This document shows, piece by piece, positions 47,301 through 60,172 of a stretch of DNA of 64,000 nt (positions are counted from its first letter, which is position 1; each line of letters opens with the position of its first letter). Source of the DNA: Pratylenchus scribneri (lineage: Eukaryota > Nematoda > Chromadorea > Rhabditida > Pratylenchidae); NCBI GenBank assembly GCA_030063045.1, contig JAQSEB010000089.1, positions 248,001-312,000 of the forward strand, given 5' to 3'. The notes under the pieces are model-generated. The model had not been told where the DNA came from and made no database searches. It worked only from the letters and a program-made list of their open reading frames with translations. Made by a program: the position numbers and the translations under genes.

Positions 47301-50300
47301 TTCTTTAGCATTTTTAGGGTATAATTTTGTAAATAACTAAACATTTGGCCAATGCATTTTGATATCATTTTTAAAATTGAATTTATGCCCAATAAAATGC
47401 TTTACAAATTAATCCACCAGCTTTTTTCACAAATCAAATAAATTCCTTTCGTCTCTGATATTCATAATAGGAAAAACAAATCGAATAATAAAAGGATAAT
47501 CCATATTGACATAGCAATTTTTTGAGGACTTAATTTGCTGATGAAAAATGTAAAAAATTTATTTTCTTTTAACAGTTAACAACGATGATTCTTGGACACC
47601 AGAATTGGCATTGAAAGTCCAAAAGGCTGCATTCAAATGGCGCTATTATCAATTCAAATCAGTTCGGGACGATCTTTGGATGTTTGCTCATTTATTAAGT
47701 AAGTGAAAATAATTAAAAAAAATTGTACAAAAATTATCATTTTTTTGCAGAAGAGGCAAATATAATTTCAATTGAATTGAAGAAGAGGGTGGAATTCCAA
47801 TTTGTTTTGCTCACTGATTCAAGTTAGTTTATTTTGAAAATGGACAAAATATAATAAATTTAACTTTCAGTGTACAGTCCATTGCCACCAGAATTGTTAC
47901 CTCCCGGCGAAAATCTCAGCATTAGGCCATATCCAAAGACAGGTAATTTTATCAAAGGTTTATATTAAATATGAATATCATTCGAATTTGAATCAGAAAA
48001 CTATTAACTGAAAAATTATCGATTTTTAACATATTTTTATTTATAAATTTAATAAAAATCAGTGAATATAAGAAAATCTTTCAGAGGTCGAAAAATCAAT
48101 ATTTTTATGGTCATAAAACTTGAATTTTGGCAATAAAAAATGAAGGGTATACCGTAAATGCGCTTTTAAATTACTCATGGGTTTATTTTTCGACACATAA
48201 AAAAGGGTAAGTTAGGAATCTAATTCTTTAATTTGTGAATGAATATTTCTAAATAAGCAAATTATAGGTGATTGTATAGAATTTTATATTTTAGGGAACT
48301 AAGTAAATGCAATAAAAATATTTTTCAATGTTCACCTTGTGAGGAACAATAGATTCTCAAAATCGAGTGTGTGAAATTATTAGAAAGTGGAGAATTAAAA
48401 GAGAATTTACGGTATTATAATTTTAATGGTAAATTATTAATAGTTTAATTATTATAACTTCACTTTTTTTTGTATAAATCGAAAAATAATAATGATTTAA
48501 TTTTTTCATTTATTTTAAAGTTGTGGCAATTGAAGTGAGGGACCTGAAGAATGGGGCCATCAATCATTGGAGTTTGGAAAAGCTAAAGTATTTTAAAATA
48601 TTTATAATTTATGTAATATTTATACTAGATCTCGCCTGGAAGATATGCGCCGATTGTACAATGCAAATGCCGATGTGAACATTGCTCCATTGGATCGTTC
48701 AGCTGGTGTTGAGGAAATGCGCACTGTTTCGGACTTGTTGAATAGAATATTTCCACCACCGCCAGCTGAATTTTCTTCGGTTCAAAAGTAAGTTTTAATG
48801 ATTTTTATTTTGAATTTTTTTACTAAATTATCAAATTAAACATTTGTCCGGCAAATAATTTTGAATAAATATTCAAAAATTTGAATTTTATTTCTTTTAA
48901 GAACAAAAGTAAGATTTGAACAAATTTTTAATATGTTTCCAAATTATTATTTAAAAAATCATTAATAAATAGTACAAAAAATTCTAATCATTATTTGAAT
49001 TTTAACATTTCTTTTATGTAGGATACTTCATGGCTAAATTTCATTTTTTTTAAATTTTTCCTATTTTTGAAATTTTCCAACGAAAAATTTTATAAATAAT
49101 TTTAAAATTTTGTAAAAAATAGTTAGTAATTTAATATAAAAGATTTTTTACAATAATTTTTATTTTAAATGATTGATTTAATTTTTTATAAAAAAATTAA
49201 AAGATTAATAATTTATGTATTCTCCTTCTAAACAATAAATTTACAGAAAATTGCCTGGCGAACAAAAAATAGCGCAAATGGAAGAAGAAGGTTCCAGGGC
49301 AGATCTCGACGAAGAAAAGGAGGAAGGGAATGAACATTTGGATGACATGTGGCTTGGAGCCGGTATTACATTTTTATCAATTAAAATATTTTTTATTTTA
49401 CCATTATTAGATCCATTTTATGATCGTTTTCCATGGTTTCGTTTGATTGGAAGGCAAGCCGCAATATTATCCTGTAAACAATTTTATTTCATTAATATTT
49501 CCACAGGGCATTCGTCTATTTGAATAATATCCTTGACAATGTATCACTCGACCACAAAGTAGCAATTGTGAATGAAAGGGGCGAAGGTATTTTATACTAT
49601 ATTTATATTTTTTTTAAATTTAAGAATAGTCTAAAAATAAAAGTCACAAATAACCGGAATTAGCTAGGCGTTGGACTAGCTAATTTTGGAAATCTCGACT
49701 TCTTAGATGTCGAACAGATTTTCGAGTATGCTCATTTGACTCTTTATGGTCGATTTAGTTGATTATATTTCAATTTCAGGTCGATTTTAGAGTTAGGAAT
49801 TGGGGTCAGCTGGGTCCGAAATCGGAATAGGAATCTAGCGAATAACTGAAATTTCATGTAGTAAATCGACTATGCCGAATCGAATGAGCCTACTCTCTAG
49901 TCTGTATGTTGCCTATAATAAGCCGAGATTCCCAAAATATACTAACCCTAGTGCCTAATCAGTATTTTAGCTAATTTCCTATATTAGTTACTACATAGAT
50001 ATTATTAACAGAAATTCAGAAATGTTTTTTTTGTTTCTTAAATTTTTAATTTCTTTTTAGAAGACTTAAAAAATCAGATTTTATTAGGAATTATATTTTA
50101 TTAATTTTAAATCTTTTTAAACAGTGCTCGGTTTTCTGTATGTGAATGTGGCATTGGTCGAGAAGAATGCCGCACCCCAATCAACCAGCACAAATCAAAT
50201 AGCCAAATTGCAATTCCGGAGGGAAGATTTCCAGAATAATGTTCAGCGAAGGAATGGCGGTCAAATTGTGGCATCCGCATCAACAATGAACATTGCAGCA

Positions 50301-53300
50301 ATTGCCAAAGGAAATCGACGAAGTCCGGCCGCCGATGAGGACTCTTCCCCTAATGAAAATGGTCAGTATTTTTATTAAAAGTTTTCAAAGAAATATTAAG
50401 CAATTTTGGTTCCTGAATTTGCGCACAAAATTAATATTAATACAATGTTTTATTTTTTACAAATGTTTTAAATATTTTACAGTCTTCTTTAACGATTAAA
50501 ATGAATTGATTATCGAAAAAAAATTAGTAGATTTGATTGTAAAGTGGCCTTAAATTATGACCAAAAATGATCAAAATAGGCCAAAACTATGCTATTTTCT
50601 TTTGTTTGTCTATAATTTTCGGATTAATTTATTATTGATTATACATTTTTTCCGATACTAAAATACTTTAAAAAGAACTTTAATCCAGTAATATCATAAA
50701 AAGTTACTAATTTTCAGATATGAGAAATTTTACACTATGCAAAATTAGTGTAACCATCCAAATTATTGGCACAAACTTTGATTTAAAAATATTAAAAAAA
50801 AATAAAATTTATATATTTAAATAATAAAGTTCTCAAATTTTAGAATGCAAAATGGCCGAAGATATTGAATTTCCTGCTCATTTACCAAAATCTACTTTAT
50901 TCAATTTTAATGTCACCATTGTGCAAGCAACCGGCATTCCCGATGAATATACAGACATTTTTTGCCAATTCAAGTAAAAAATTTTATTTTTTAATTATTA
51001 ATAATTTACTAGATTTTATATTCTAAATGCCAAATAAACTTTATGTCACAAAAATATTATTGAAATCTTGTAATTTTGAGTGGAAAATTCATTATAATTT
51101 GTCCACCAAATTCTTTAAAAAATTTTTCTACTTTTCGTGACATATTAACGGCTAAATAATTAAAATTTTTCCATAAATAATTTTTTAAGATTATTAATTT
51201 ATTGAATTTTCCCCTAAAATATTTAGTTTTCTTCATCGACATGACGAGTCATTTTCAACGGAACCAGTGAAAGGGATGATGGCCAAAAATGGCACGAAAA
51301 CATTGCCCTATAATTATGTTCAGGTCCGCAATTTTTTAAATATTTAAAAAGAGAAAAAATTCAGGGCCTTCAAACGACAGTGAATTCGGCATTCATCCAC
51401 TATTTGCAGCATTTTCCAATAATATTCGAGGTTTTTGGCCACTTAGCAAAAGTGAACACACATAGCATGTTTGAACAACCGACACAGGAGAAGTTTGTCT
51501 TTTTTTTAATATTATAGACTAAAAATTTTATTTTTTATTGCAAACTCTTAAGCCGGTAACTAAAAGCACGAAATTTTTGTGCATTTATTTACCGGACATT
51601 TTTTTGGATTTATACTGTATACCAAAAACGTCCGAACATTTACAATTAAAATAAAAATACATTATTTCGTAAACAGAAATTACATCGAAAAATCATTTCT
51701 CTAAATTATCAATAGTGCTAATTTTTTAATTTTTTTTTGCAATTTTATTTTACCCAAATTTAAGAACATTAAAATCAAATCGCCTTGGAGGCAACATTAA
51801 ATCATCCTTGCTCACTGCGACTCCTTTGAAAAGTAGATTCAGCGGTGGTGCTGGCGGTCATTTCAATGCAAAGTGAATATTTTAATTATTACCTCAAGAA
51901 GCAATTCACATTTTTTAGTCAAAATTCCGTGATTGCCAAATATGATTTACTTGTTTGGTTCGAAATTTGCGAATTCGGCAGCAACGGCGAATATCATCCA
52001 GCGGTAATTTTTATACATATTTATTAATTTATAAAAAAAAAATATTTAAATAATTAAAAATGGAATTTTTACACAGATTGTGGATCATGCCAATGGATTA
52101 CCAACACAAGGCATTTTCCTACTTCATCAAGGAATCCAACGACGAATTAAAGTTACAATTTGCCATGAAAAAGGTGAATAAATTTTTTTATAAATTAAGA
52201 ACCAGCGGGCTTGCCCCGCTGGTTCTTAAGAGGTGACGGAAGGAATACGTGGGACGGTAGAAAGAAAGCGCTATCGCGCTTTTAAAAGATTCCTAGGAGG
52301 ATTATATTTAATATTAGAATCCATTCCCCATATTTCTGATAAAAATTCAACTCGCGTAGAACCGGTTTAAAAATTTGAACCGGTTTAATTTTCAAGTTAA
52401 ACCTCAAATTCGTGATCCCCATCATCGAAAACCCCTAAAAAAAATTATTAGCCTTTGGTGGGATTCGAACCCGCGACCTCCGTCCCCATCCCCCCATCTT
52501 CGCCAATCGGCCATGCAAGGAAAAATGCCGAGGTACCAATTTTTGCGCACCTCCAGAGCCCTTGGTTTTGAAGATAGACCCCACAAACCATATATCATTT
52601 TGTTGCTAAGAATCCAACTTGGGTTCCTGGAATAACAATGGGCATGAAAAAATCAAAAGGAAAAAAGTTTTACCTGGGCAAACCAAAAAAGTTCAAATTT
52701 TTAAACCGGTTTTTGGCTAATATCTCGAAACCGGGGGGTTAATTTGAAAAAAGAGGATTTTTCCCATTGGTTACAATCATATGAGAAACTTTTAAAAAAA
52801 GATCTCAAAAATCGGTCCAGTAGGAGTCTCCATCTTGAAAAAATTTTACGAAACTCAAGTTTTTTTTAATATTATATAATTTTATATTTATTAATAAGGA
52901 AATTAGGATTCTTTTGATAAAAAAAAATATTTTTATTTTTTCCCAGGTGACCACATTGAATTGCGAGATTGCCAAGAGGCAAGTGCCCTCTCAAAATTAT
53001 ACATAAATATTCCTTTCTTCTTATTAGCTTGTGGTTGGGCGCATCCGAAACAAACTGGAATGGGCTGGAGGCGAGGATGATGATGTGCTGAGTTTGGGCC
53101 TTTTTCCTGGCACATTTCTGGAATTCACAATGGACGATCGGTAATAATAAAAAATAATTTTTTATTCAAATAATATTTATATTTATTTTTTTTTTCACAG
53201 TGTATTTTTCCAATTCGAAGCAGCCTGGGATTCTTCATTGCACAATTCGCCTCTGCTCAATTGCATTTCGGGTTATGGCGAGCATGTTTATATGACAATT

Positions 53301-56300
53301 TCGGTAAATATAATATTGAATAAAATTTTACAGAAATTTATTTTTTAATGGATAAAAAATTTTTAATGGTAAGACTTTCTATTTTTCTAGAATTTTTAAT
53401 AAATTTTGAAAATATTTTTAAATTAAAAAAATTTCAATTCAGGCCTATATGGAAATGGCGAATTGTGGTCAACCGGCAATTATAACAAAAGATTTAACAA
53501 TGCTCATTTATGCTCGTGATTCCAAAATCAGTGCCGCCAGTCGATTTTGTCGTTCCCTGATTGGTGGCATCTCAAAAAGGTGGTTTTACTTAATTAAATT
53601 TTTTATTTGCGGATTTAATTTCTGATAAAATGCTTCCCATTTATAATTCAAATAAATTTTGAGAAGCTTTTAAGTTGGGGAAATTTTTTTGATCATTTTA
53701 CAGAATAAAGATAAAAAATATTTCTGCTAGTGGTTAATAATTTTCATATCCAATCTTTTAAATATTGTTAATCATTTTTAAAAAATTTAGAATTTGAAAA
53801 TTTTTTAAAAATAATTATTAAAGCCAAAATCTTTTTAATAGTAGAAGAAAAATTTTCTTTAAAAATATTTCACCTAGAAAATTGGACCGAAATTTTTCTT
53901 ATATGATATTAAAATATTAAATCAAGATATATATTTAGAAAAATTTTATCCATATACTACTGATAATCAAGCATTACTTTATTTTATAGTCCGGAAATGA
54001 ATAGAGTGCCCGGCATTTATTTGCTCACAATTATGCAAGAATCCGGCAGTCCAGGTCTCATCAAAAGTAAATTGAATATTAAAATAGAAAATTTATTAAT
54101 TTCAGGTGCATTACGCCGGAGAAAACAAATTCAAGACACATCTATAATTTGTAATTTATTATTTTTAATTGATATTTATTAAATATAATTCAATTAAATT
54201 TAAGATGTGCGTGGTGAAGAAAATTTAGGAACATGGAGGTTGGTTTTATTAAAATAATATTGGAAAAAATGGATGAAAATATGATGATTAGTTATTGATA
54301 AAGAATAAATTTTTTATGAATTCTTTTACACATCATTTTTCATTGTGTAGATTTTTTTTGTACAGGAATTTTGTACTCAAGTCATTTTTAGAATATTCGC
54401 TAAAATTTTATAGCCCTAATTGGGATTGGGATGAAATTTTATTGAAAAATGGGTCCAATTTTTGGCCATAACTTTCTAGCAAAATATCCAATCACTTTTT
54501 ATGACCAATCTAATATTTATATAAAAAATTCGAATAGCCACCAATATTTTTAATTTTAATTTTGTATTAAATATTTATTAATAGACCACGTGGTGATTCA
54601 ATCATTTGGGAGCATCAATATGAATTGGAAAAGCTGAGCAAATTGCAACAAGTGGAAAGGATGCGCCTTTACTTGAAATTGAGGAAAACCAAAAAAATTG
54701 GTCGAGGCGATACACCTGTAATTTTTCAAAATTTTTAAATTTAAATATTTCTATAATTTTAAATTTCCATTTTTTAAAAATAATTTTGAAAATTTTATTT
54801 AATAAAAATTAATTATTTTCAGATCACTCCAACTGCTCCAAAATGCCCAATCCCGAATTCTATTACATTAAATGAAAAGGAAAAACAATTGGCTGAAAAA
54901 GTGATCCACTTGATCAAAATGAAAATTCCAATGAATAAAGAATCGCCAACCGGAAAAAACGTAAATATTTTTTGAATTTTTACGATAATTTTAAAAATTA
55001 AATTTGTAAAAAATTCTGATTTTACTTTATTTTAAAATTTGCCTTAAGAATTATTTTTCTTTAAAAATTGAAGATTTTATGAAATCTACATTTAATACTT
55101 ATCTTTGCCTTTTGAATTCGAATCCAATAAAAATGATATGTACTTATTAGGGCAATTGAAATTCTATTTTTTGACGTTTATATTCCATCAGAAGACCAAG
55201 ATGACAAATGAGAATTTAAATATTCCAATAAATGATAAAAGAGCCAAAAGATAATTTTTATAGGTAAAAAAATATAGAAAAATTCTCATAAAGTTGGGTT
55301 TAATTCTGAGTTTAATTCGCTTTAAATTTATATTTTTTTTTTCAAAATTTTTAAGGGAATTCATAATGAATATACAATATAGGTTGGGAAATAATCAGAA
55401 TTTTTGATGACATTTTTTGAATAAATTGGAAAATTATTTAAAAAATACAAATGAGATCTTCTAAAAACTTTTGATTTTTTGCAGGCTGACCCAATTAGCA
55501 ATGAGAGCTCCCAAAGTAGCAGCAACGGCAGTGGAGATGGTAACAGATATGGAGGAAAAGGAGTGCCAACTGCCGGTGGCCATCAACTTTGTCGTAACAA
55601 ATCTCAATCATATGGTGATCGATTGGATTCGGGCATGTGCGAATCGGCTGCGGGAATAAAGCGGTCAACTTCGGGCAATTGCATGTTCAAAGCGGGTGAA
55701 GATGAATTGGCTAAATTAATTCCTGATGTGAGTGAAAAAATTTAAAAAATTATAAGCATAAATTTCATAATTCGGAAAAATTTTTGCCAAAATTAAAATA
55801 GTAGAACAAAATATGGATTAAATTAATTTTTCAAAGTAAAATCGGCATCAATTTATAAATTTAAGTGAGATGAGATAAATTAATTAGAGGAAGAATTTCT
55901 GGATTTGATTGAAAATTGGTGAAAAATTTATGATCATAAAACGACAAAATAGGTGTCAATACGGACAATTTTTTATCATAATGGATAATTATATTTTTGC
56001 CAATCATTTTAACATTCAAATATTCTATAGAAAGAAATTATTTTAATGAAAAAATTTTAATAAAATAAGTTGAAAATTTGCTAAGAAATTTTCCAAAATC
56101 AGGTTCTTATATGAAAATTCAAAAATTTTAATCAAATTTTTGTTTGTAAATATTTGTTAATTTTTATAAAATTATTACCCGAGATATTTAATATGCAATT
56201 TTGATTTTATTTATATTCTGTTCTGAAACCATATAAAATTAATTTAAAAAATAAAACATCTCTAACCAATCCAATTTCATAAAATAAATTAAAGGTTACC

Positions 56301-57046
56301 GAAGAGCATGTTGGCTTGGTCGTCTCCAAAAAAGGTTATATGAATTTTTTGGAAGGAATGCATAAAGAATGGTAAAAAAAATTTTGTGAATTTTTAAAAT
56401 TTATTTATGAATTTTTATAGGATTCGAAGATGGGTGATTATCCGAAGGCCATACATTCTGCTTTATAGAGACGACAAAGATTTGGTAAGTTTTTTGAATT
56501 TTAAATTTTTAAAAATTAATAAAAATTTTTATTTATAAAATTCAAATAAAATATTTTCAATTTAAAATCGACTGTTTAATATTAAATTTTTTATTTAAAA
56601 AGATACAAATTTTTGAAAACCCAAAAATATTTTTATTATTATTAATATAGAATTTTTTTAATTTTCTAAAATTAAATCATATTTCAAATAAAATTTTAAT
56701 TAAATAATATTTATTTACAAATTTATAAAATTATTTATTCTCTACAGGTAATTCGAGGCATCATTAATTTGGCAATTACAAAAATTGAATTTGCCGACGA
56801 CCAACAACAATGCATTTTTTCAGTGTTCACCAAACAAAAAGCTTTTTTGATGCAGCCTTTGCCACCAAATGATGATGTCAGTTTATAATATTATAATTAT
56901 TAATTTTAAATTAAATTAATTTTAAATATATTTTTACAAATTTTATTTGTCAGGTTTTTGAATGGATCAATGCATTAAATCCATTGTTGGCTGGACAAAT
57001 GAGATCGAAAAGATTGAAACTACAAAAAGCCATTATCAACGCTTAA
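39886..57046 (+). CDS. unc-104: KIF1/UNC-104 kinesin-3 motor protein
   Basis: Plus-end microtubule motor that carries synaptic-vesicle precursors along axons. I placed 50 exons totalling 5073 nt, or 1690 residues, the usual KIF1A length. The start [14 protein letters not shown] is the kinesin N-terminus. Order: motor (about 1-340), neck and coil, FHA (about 475-570), coiled coil, KIF1B-type region (about 870-1000), long C-terminal part, PH domain (about 1575-1690). All junctions keep phase with no stop codon. Introns 11, 15, 28 and 37 are GC-AG; introns 11 and 15 are only 40 nt. AATAAA at 57126. Repeats lie in introns 3, 24, 29 and 36. A TTCCAG acceptor at 39831-39836, 49 nt before the ATG, could take a spliced leader. 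Confidence 0.95.
40390..40760. repeat. imperfect inverted repeat / dispersed repeat in unc-104 intron 3
   Basis: AGAGGATATATAGGGCTTCC, CATACTGCCTCC and AAGAATGGGGCC are close to 17815-17895 in CAD intron 32. An inverted partner (TGTCCTCTATAAAT) lies at about 40458-40475, and another inverted copy at about 45895-45945 in unc-104 intron 19. A dispersed repeat of unknown type. Confidence 0.5.
44807..47085 (+). other. unc-104: unc-104 exons 17-21: FHA domain and coiled coil
   Basis: Exons 44807-44971, 45371-45543, 45595-45666, 46220-46443, 46959-47085. The FHA domain runs from [21 protein letters not shown] through the phosphothreonine-loop-like VGRDD, RHCQF and GSRVILG-like [16 protein letters not shown]. 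It takes part in motor dimerisation and regulation in the family. The coil that follows ([20 protein letters not shown]...) is the conserved KIF1 coiled coil. Confidence 0.92.
48148..48420. mobile_element. TACCGTAAA-family (family B) element in unc-104 intron 24
   Basis: Left arm ATACCGTAAATGCGCTTTTA and right arm AAAGAGAATTTACGGTATTA are inverted. The interior (CTTTAATTTGTGA..., GGGAACTAAG...) matches 2790-3050 in CAD intron 2. Confidence 0.6.
49640..49998. mobile_element. MITE family A copy in unc-104 intron 29
   Basis: Left arm AACCGGAATTAGCTAGG, right arm TTAGCTAATTTCCTATATTA. The core has ATGGTCGATTTAG, ATGCCGAATCGAATGAGCC and AGTCTGTATG. It fills most of the intron. Confidence 0.65.
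52196..52232. repeat. perfect 15-bp-stem hairpin
   Basis: TTAAGAACCAGCGGG, a five-base CTTGC loop, then CCCGCTGGTTCTTAA. GC-rich in an AT-rich intron (unc-104 intron 36). It lies at the edge of a 600-bp block of unusual composition that also holds a tRNA-like head and AACCGGTTT palindromes. Confidence 0.8.
52375..52640 (-). mobile_element. tRNA-derived SINE-like sequence in unc-104 intron 36
   Basis: On the minus strand, TGGCCGATTGGCGAAG (52513-52498) resembles a pol III A box, and GCGGGTTCGAATCCCACC (52473-52456 region) is a full B box with T-arm pairing. A T-run follows about 15 nt later. The space between the boxes is too short and the acceptor stem too poor for a working tRNA, so a SINE head or tRNA relic is likelier. 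The WDSNPRP reading frame on the plus strand is the usual artefact of such sequences. Confidence 0.55.
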
Positions 57047-58611
57047 ATTTTGAAAATGCTTTTTATTTAAATTAAAACAAATTTTATGTTATTTTATTCA
57101 GATTGCATAAATATTAGTTTTTTTAAATAAATGATATAAATTTTTATGAATATTAATAGAAATAGTTTAAAATTCCATTAGTAATTTTGTTCCATATTCC
57201 AAAAAATTGAATGGCCTTTATAAATAATTAGCTAGAGCTAGCCATAAAATTCAATAAACTTTTCTTCATTATTTTTCAAACTTGGATTAGTTTTTTCCAT
57301 ATTTTTTTATCCTCATCCGTAAACTTTTTTTCTCTTCCTTTCCATTTTTATTTCCTCAAATTTTTCTTTTTTTTTGGCATTGGACTTTGTTTTATTGCCA
57401 AAAATAACCCATGGAATAGACCTCTATCGTCTATCACAAAATTGTTCTTTCTAATCTTAATAAACAAACGACCGAAAATGATATGAATTTATTAAAAATT
57501 TTCCTGTCGAAAACTAACTAAGCATTATTATACTGTGGAAATGAAGTGTAATCAAATTTGACTACATTATTTTAATTGCATAAATCAAATTTAATAAACC
57601 AAAAAAATTTCTTTATTATAAATTATATACCCAGGGTGACAGAAAATAAACGAAGACGCCAGGATTTCATCGGAAACATAATTTCTGAGAGAAATCCCAT
57701 GGAAATGGAATTTTAGGTAGGAATCCTATTAGAAGTACACTTTTCCACAAAGATCCCACAGAAAAAATTTTTCCCGTCTGAATTAATTTTGACGGAAATC
57801 CTCACTAAAATATTTCTAGAAAATTAACGGAAATGAATATTTCCATCGAATTTCTTCCAAAAATACAGTTTCTGAGGAAATTCTAGCAGAAATTCGAATT
57901 CCGCAGAATTCCTGTCAATATTTCCTAAAAATTTTAGTGAGGATTTCTTTCAGAAATATTTTAGAAGGGAATAATTTTACTGAAGAATTACTGTGGAAAA
58001 TTATTTTTCTCGGGGAAACTTATCAGAAATAATCATATTTCTTCAGGATTTCAGACAATTTTTCAACTGAATTATTCTGGAAAATGACACAATGAAATTC
58101 TTTAGAAATTTATTTTTTCTTGGAAATTTATCGGAAAAATATATTTCATAGAAATTTTTATGGAAATTTCTGTTTTTCTACAGAATTCCTGAAAGAAAAT
58201 ATAATGATTTTTATTAGGGATTTTAGTCGGAAATACTATTGAAAGGAATAATTTTTTCTTTGGGAATTTGTAAGAAAGAATTTTTCCATTGAAATTCATC
58301 GAAAAATTAAATTTATTTTGGGAATTTAAATCATTTTTCACCTAAATTTCATTCTAAAATTCCCTTTCTGAAATTCTTCGAAAAAGTTTATTTCTAATGA
58401 ATTTTAAGGGAAATTTTTTTTCCAATGAATTTCCGAAAATATTTTTGTTATTTTAGCCGGGATTTTAGTTTGAAATTATTTAGAAAGGAATAAATTATTT
58501 TAGTAAAAATTTTATAAGAAGGATTGCTTTTCACCGGAATTTTATCGGAAAAAAGCCTTCCATCGAGATTTTATGCTCCTTCCTAACTACTCCAATAATT
58601 TTGAGTATAAA

Positions 58612-59325
58612 TGTTTCCGTATACACTCCCTATTTGTGAGGGGAATTGCACAAGAGGGATGAGAGGTTAATGCGCCTTCGGGAGAGCACTATATTAGTGT
58701 ATCTGACCACTAGAAGAAGAAAATATGGAAATGCCTTGCTAGTGTGTTGACCACTAAGAGAATTTCTCAAGTGGTCATACACACTAGCTGGGCATTTCAA
58801 TAATTTCTTCTTCTAGTGGTCAGATACACTCTAGGAGAGCATTTCCATATTTTCTTCATCTAGTGGTCAAATGCACTAGGAGAGCATTTCCATATTTTTC
58901 TTCTTCTAGTGGTCAGATACACTAGGAGAGCATTTCCATATTTTCTTCATCTAGTGGTCAAATGCACTAGGAGAGCATTTCCATATTTTTCTTCTTCTAG
59001 TGGTCAAATGCACTAGGAGAGCATTTCCATATTTTCTTCTTCTAGTGTTCAGATGCACTAGCTGGGCAATTCTATATTTTCTTCTTCTAGTGTTCAGATG
59101 CACTAGCTGGGCAATTCTATATTTTCTTCTTCTAGTGTTCAGATGCACTATAGCTGGGCAATTCTATATTTTCTTCTTCTAGTGATCAGACATACTACTA
59201 GTTGAGAATTTCCATGTTTTTCCTCTTAGTGGTCAGATACAATAGCAGAGTGCCCTCCCGAAGGCGCATTAGTCTACTTCTTCTTGTGAAATCGCCTCAC
59301 AAATAGGGAATGCATACGGAAAACA
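58612..59325. mobile_element. foldback element with long inverted ends and internal minisatellite
   Basis: Arms of about 70-100 bp: TTCCGTATACACTCCCTATTTG..., ending TAATGCGCCTTCGGGAG on the left, mirrored as CTCCCGAAGGCGCATTA and CACAAATAGGGAATGCATAC on the right. Between them is an array of about 60-bp units (CTTCTAGTGGTCAGATACAC, TAGGAGAGCATTTCCATAT) which is inverted near the left arm. Confidence 0.75.
58790..59200. repeat. ~60-bp tandem repeat array
   Basis: At least six units of GAGAGCATTTCCATATTTTC plus TTCTTCTAGTGGTCAGATAC with the variants GCTGGGCAATTCTATAT and TAGTGTTCAGATGC. The units form two sub-types laid out in blocks. Confidence 0.85.
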
Positions 59326-59570
59326 TTCCAGCAATATGCTCGTGAATTTCCAGTTAGAGTGAAGATTGAAAGTAGAGAGTCAGATGATCAGAGATGTTCT
59401 CTCTATTTCCTCCTATCGTGTGCTTCTCATAAAATATAATTACCCTTCAGCCCATATAGCAGCCCGACTTATAAAGGGAAGACATGGCTGCTGCCCCCCT
59501 TGGGGCATGCTTCCGGTGTATTAACCGTTGGGATTGGACTCGCGCGAGGTCCTAAGACTCCCGATCCCGA

Positions 59571-59660
59571 GTTCGCGGGATAAGGATTCTCGAGTGCGCG
59601 AGATCCTTGGATTCTCGAGTGCGCGAGATCCTTGGATTCTCGAGTGCGCAGGCTTTTTTG
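59571..59660. repeat. ~28-bp tandem repeat, three copies
   Basis: GGATTCTCGAGTGCGCGAGA followed by TCCTT, repeated three times, the last copy diverging at GCAGGC. The unit contains the palindrome-like TCTCGAGTGCGCGAGA. Confidence 0.85.
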
Positions 59661-59752
59661 ATACTCGAGGCTGAAATGAATTTTTTACATAAGGAATTCT
59701 ATAAAAATAAATATTTCCTGGCGAAATTCCAAAGAAAAAATTATTCCTTTCC

Positions 59753-60172
59753 GGATTCATTTCATTCCCATTTCCGTATTCATTTCCCAACTATTTCTAG
59801 GAGAAATGAATTCATTTCCTTTTCGCTCCCAAAAAGTTTCCGGAAATTTTTCATGTCGCTGAAATTTACCCGGAAGCGAATATTTCTTTCCGAATTCATT
59901 TCATTCCCATTTCCGTATTCATTTCCCAACTATTTCTCGGAGAAATGAAATTCATTTCCTTTTCGCTCCCAAAAAGTTTCCGGAAATTTTTCATGTCGCT
60001 GAAATTTATCCGGAAGCGAATATTTCTTTCCGAATTCATTTCATTCCCTTTTCCGTATTCATTTCCCAAATATTTCTCGGAGAAATGAAATTCATTTCCT
60101 TTTCGCTCCTAAAAAGTTTCCGGAAATTTTTCATGTCGCTGAAATTTACCCGGAAACGAAATATTCCTTGCT
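59753..60172. repeat. 139/140-bp tandem repeat, three copies
   Basis: Units start GAATTCATTTCATTCCC at 59753, 59892 and 60032 and contain CGCTCCCAAAAAGTTTCCGG and CATGTCGCTGAAATTTA. Copies differ by only a few bases, so the expansion is recent. Confidence 0.9.

Larger units (their letters stand above)
47576..51492 (+). other. unc-104: unc-104 exons 22-33: KIF1B-type stalk region
   Basis: Exons 47576-47698, 47751-47822, 47871-47942, 48521-48587, 48629-48787, 49247-49362, 49411-49453, 49507-49586, 50125-50361, 50844-50973, 51227-51323, 51365-51492. Diagnostic stretches are [51 protein letters not shown] and [15 protein letters not shown]. An exon at 50125-50361 has a Ser/Asn/Ala-rich segment. 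Intron 28 starts with GCAAGC. Confidence 0.92.
51765..57046 (+). other. unc-104: unc-104 exons 34-50: C-terminal region and PH domain
   Basis: Exons 51765-51872, 51919-52003, 52077-52173, 52947-52978, 53028-53140, 53201-53303, 53443-53579, 53990-54054, 54106-54150, 54205-54238, 54585-54717, 54823-54960, 55485-55727, 56295-56371, 56421-56484, 56748-56876, 56954-57046. Conserved runs are [20 protein letters not shown] (across a GC-AG intron), [38 protein letters not shown] and RPRGDS. The PH domain ([12 protein letters not shown] to [16 protein letters not shown]) binds PI(4,5)P2 on cargo vesicles in the family. Confidence 0.92.

Noticed and set aside
52196..52232. Helitron 3' end because of the strong hairpin
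   Set aside because: No CTRR terminus about 10 nt beyond the hairpin on either strand and no matching 5' TC end seen.
52375..52635. 86-residue frame with WDSNPRP
   Set aside because: This peptide is the usual antisense read of a tRNA-like T arm; the DNA is better explained as a SINE head.
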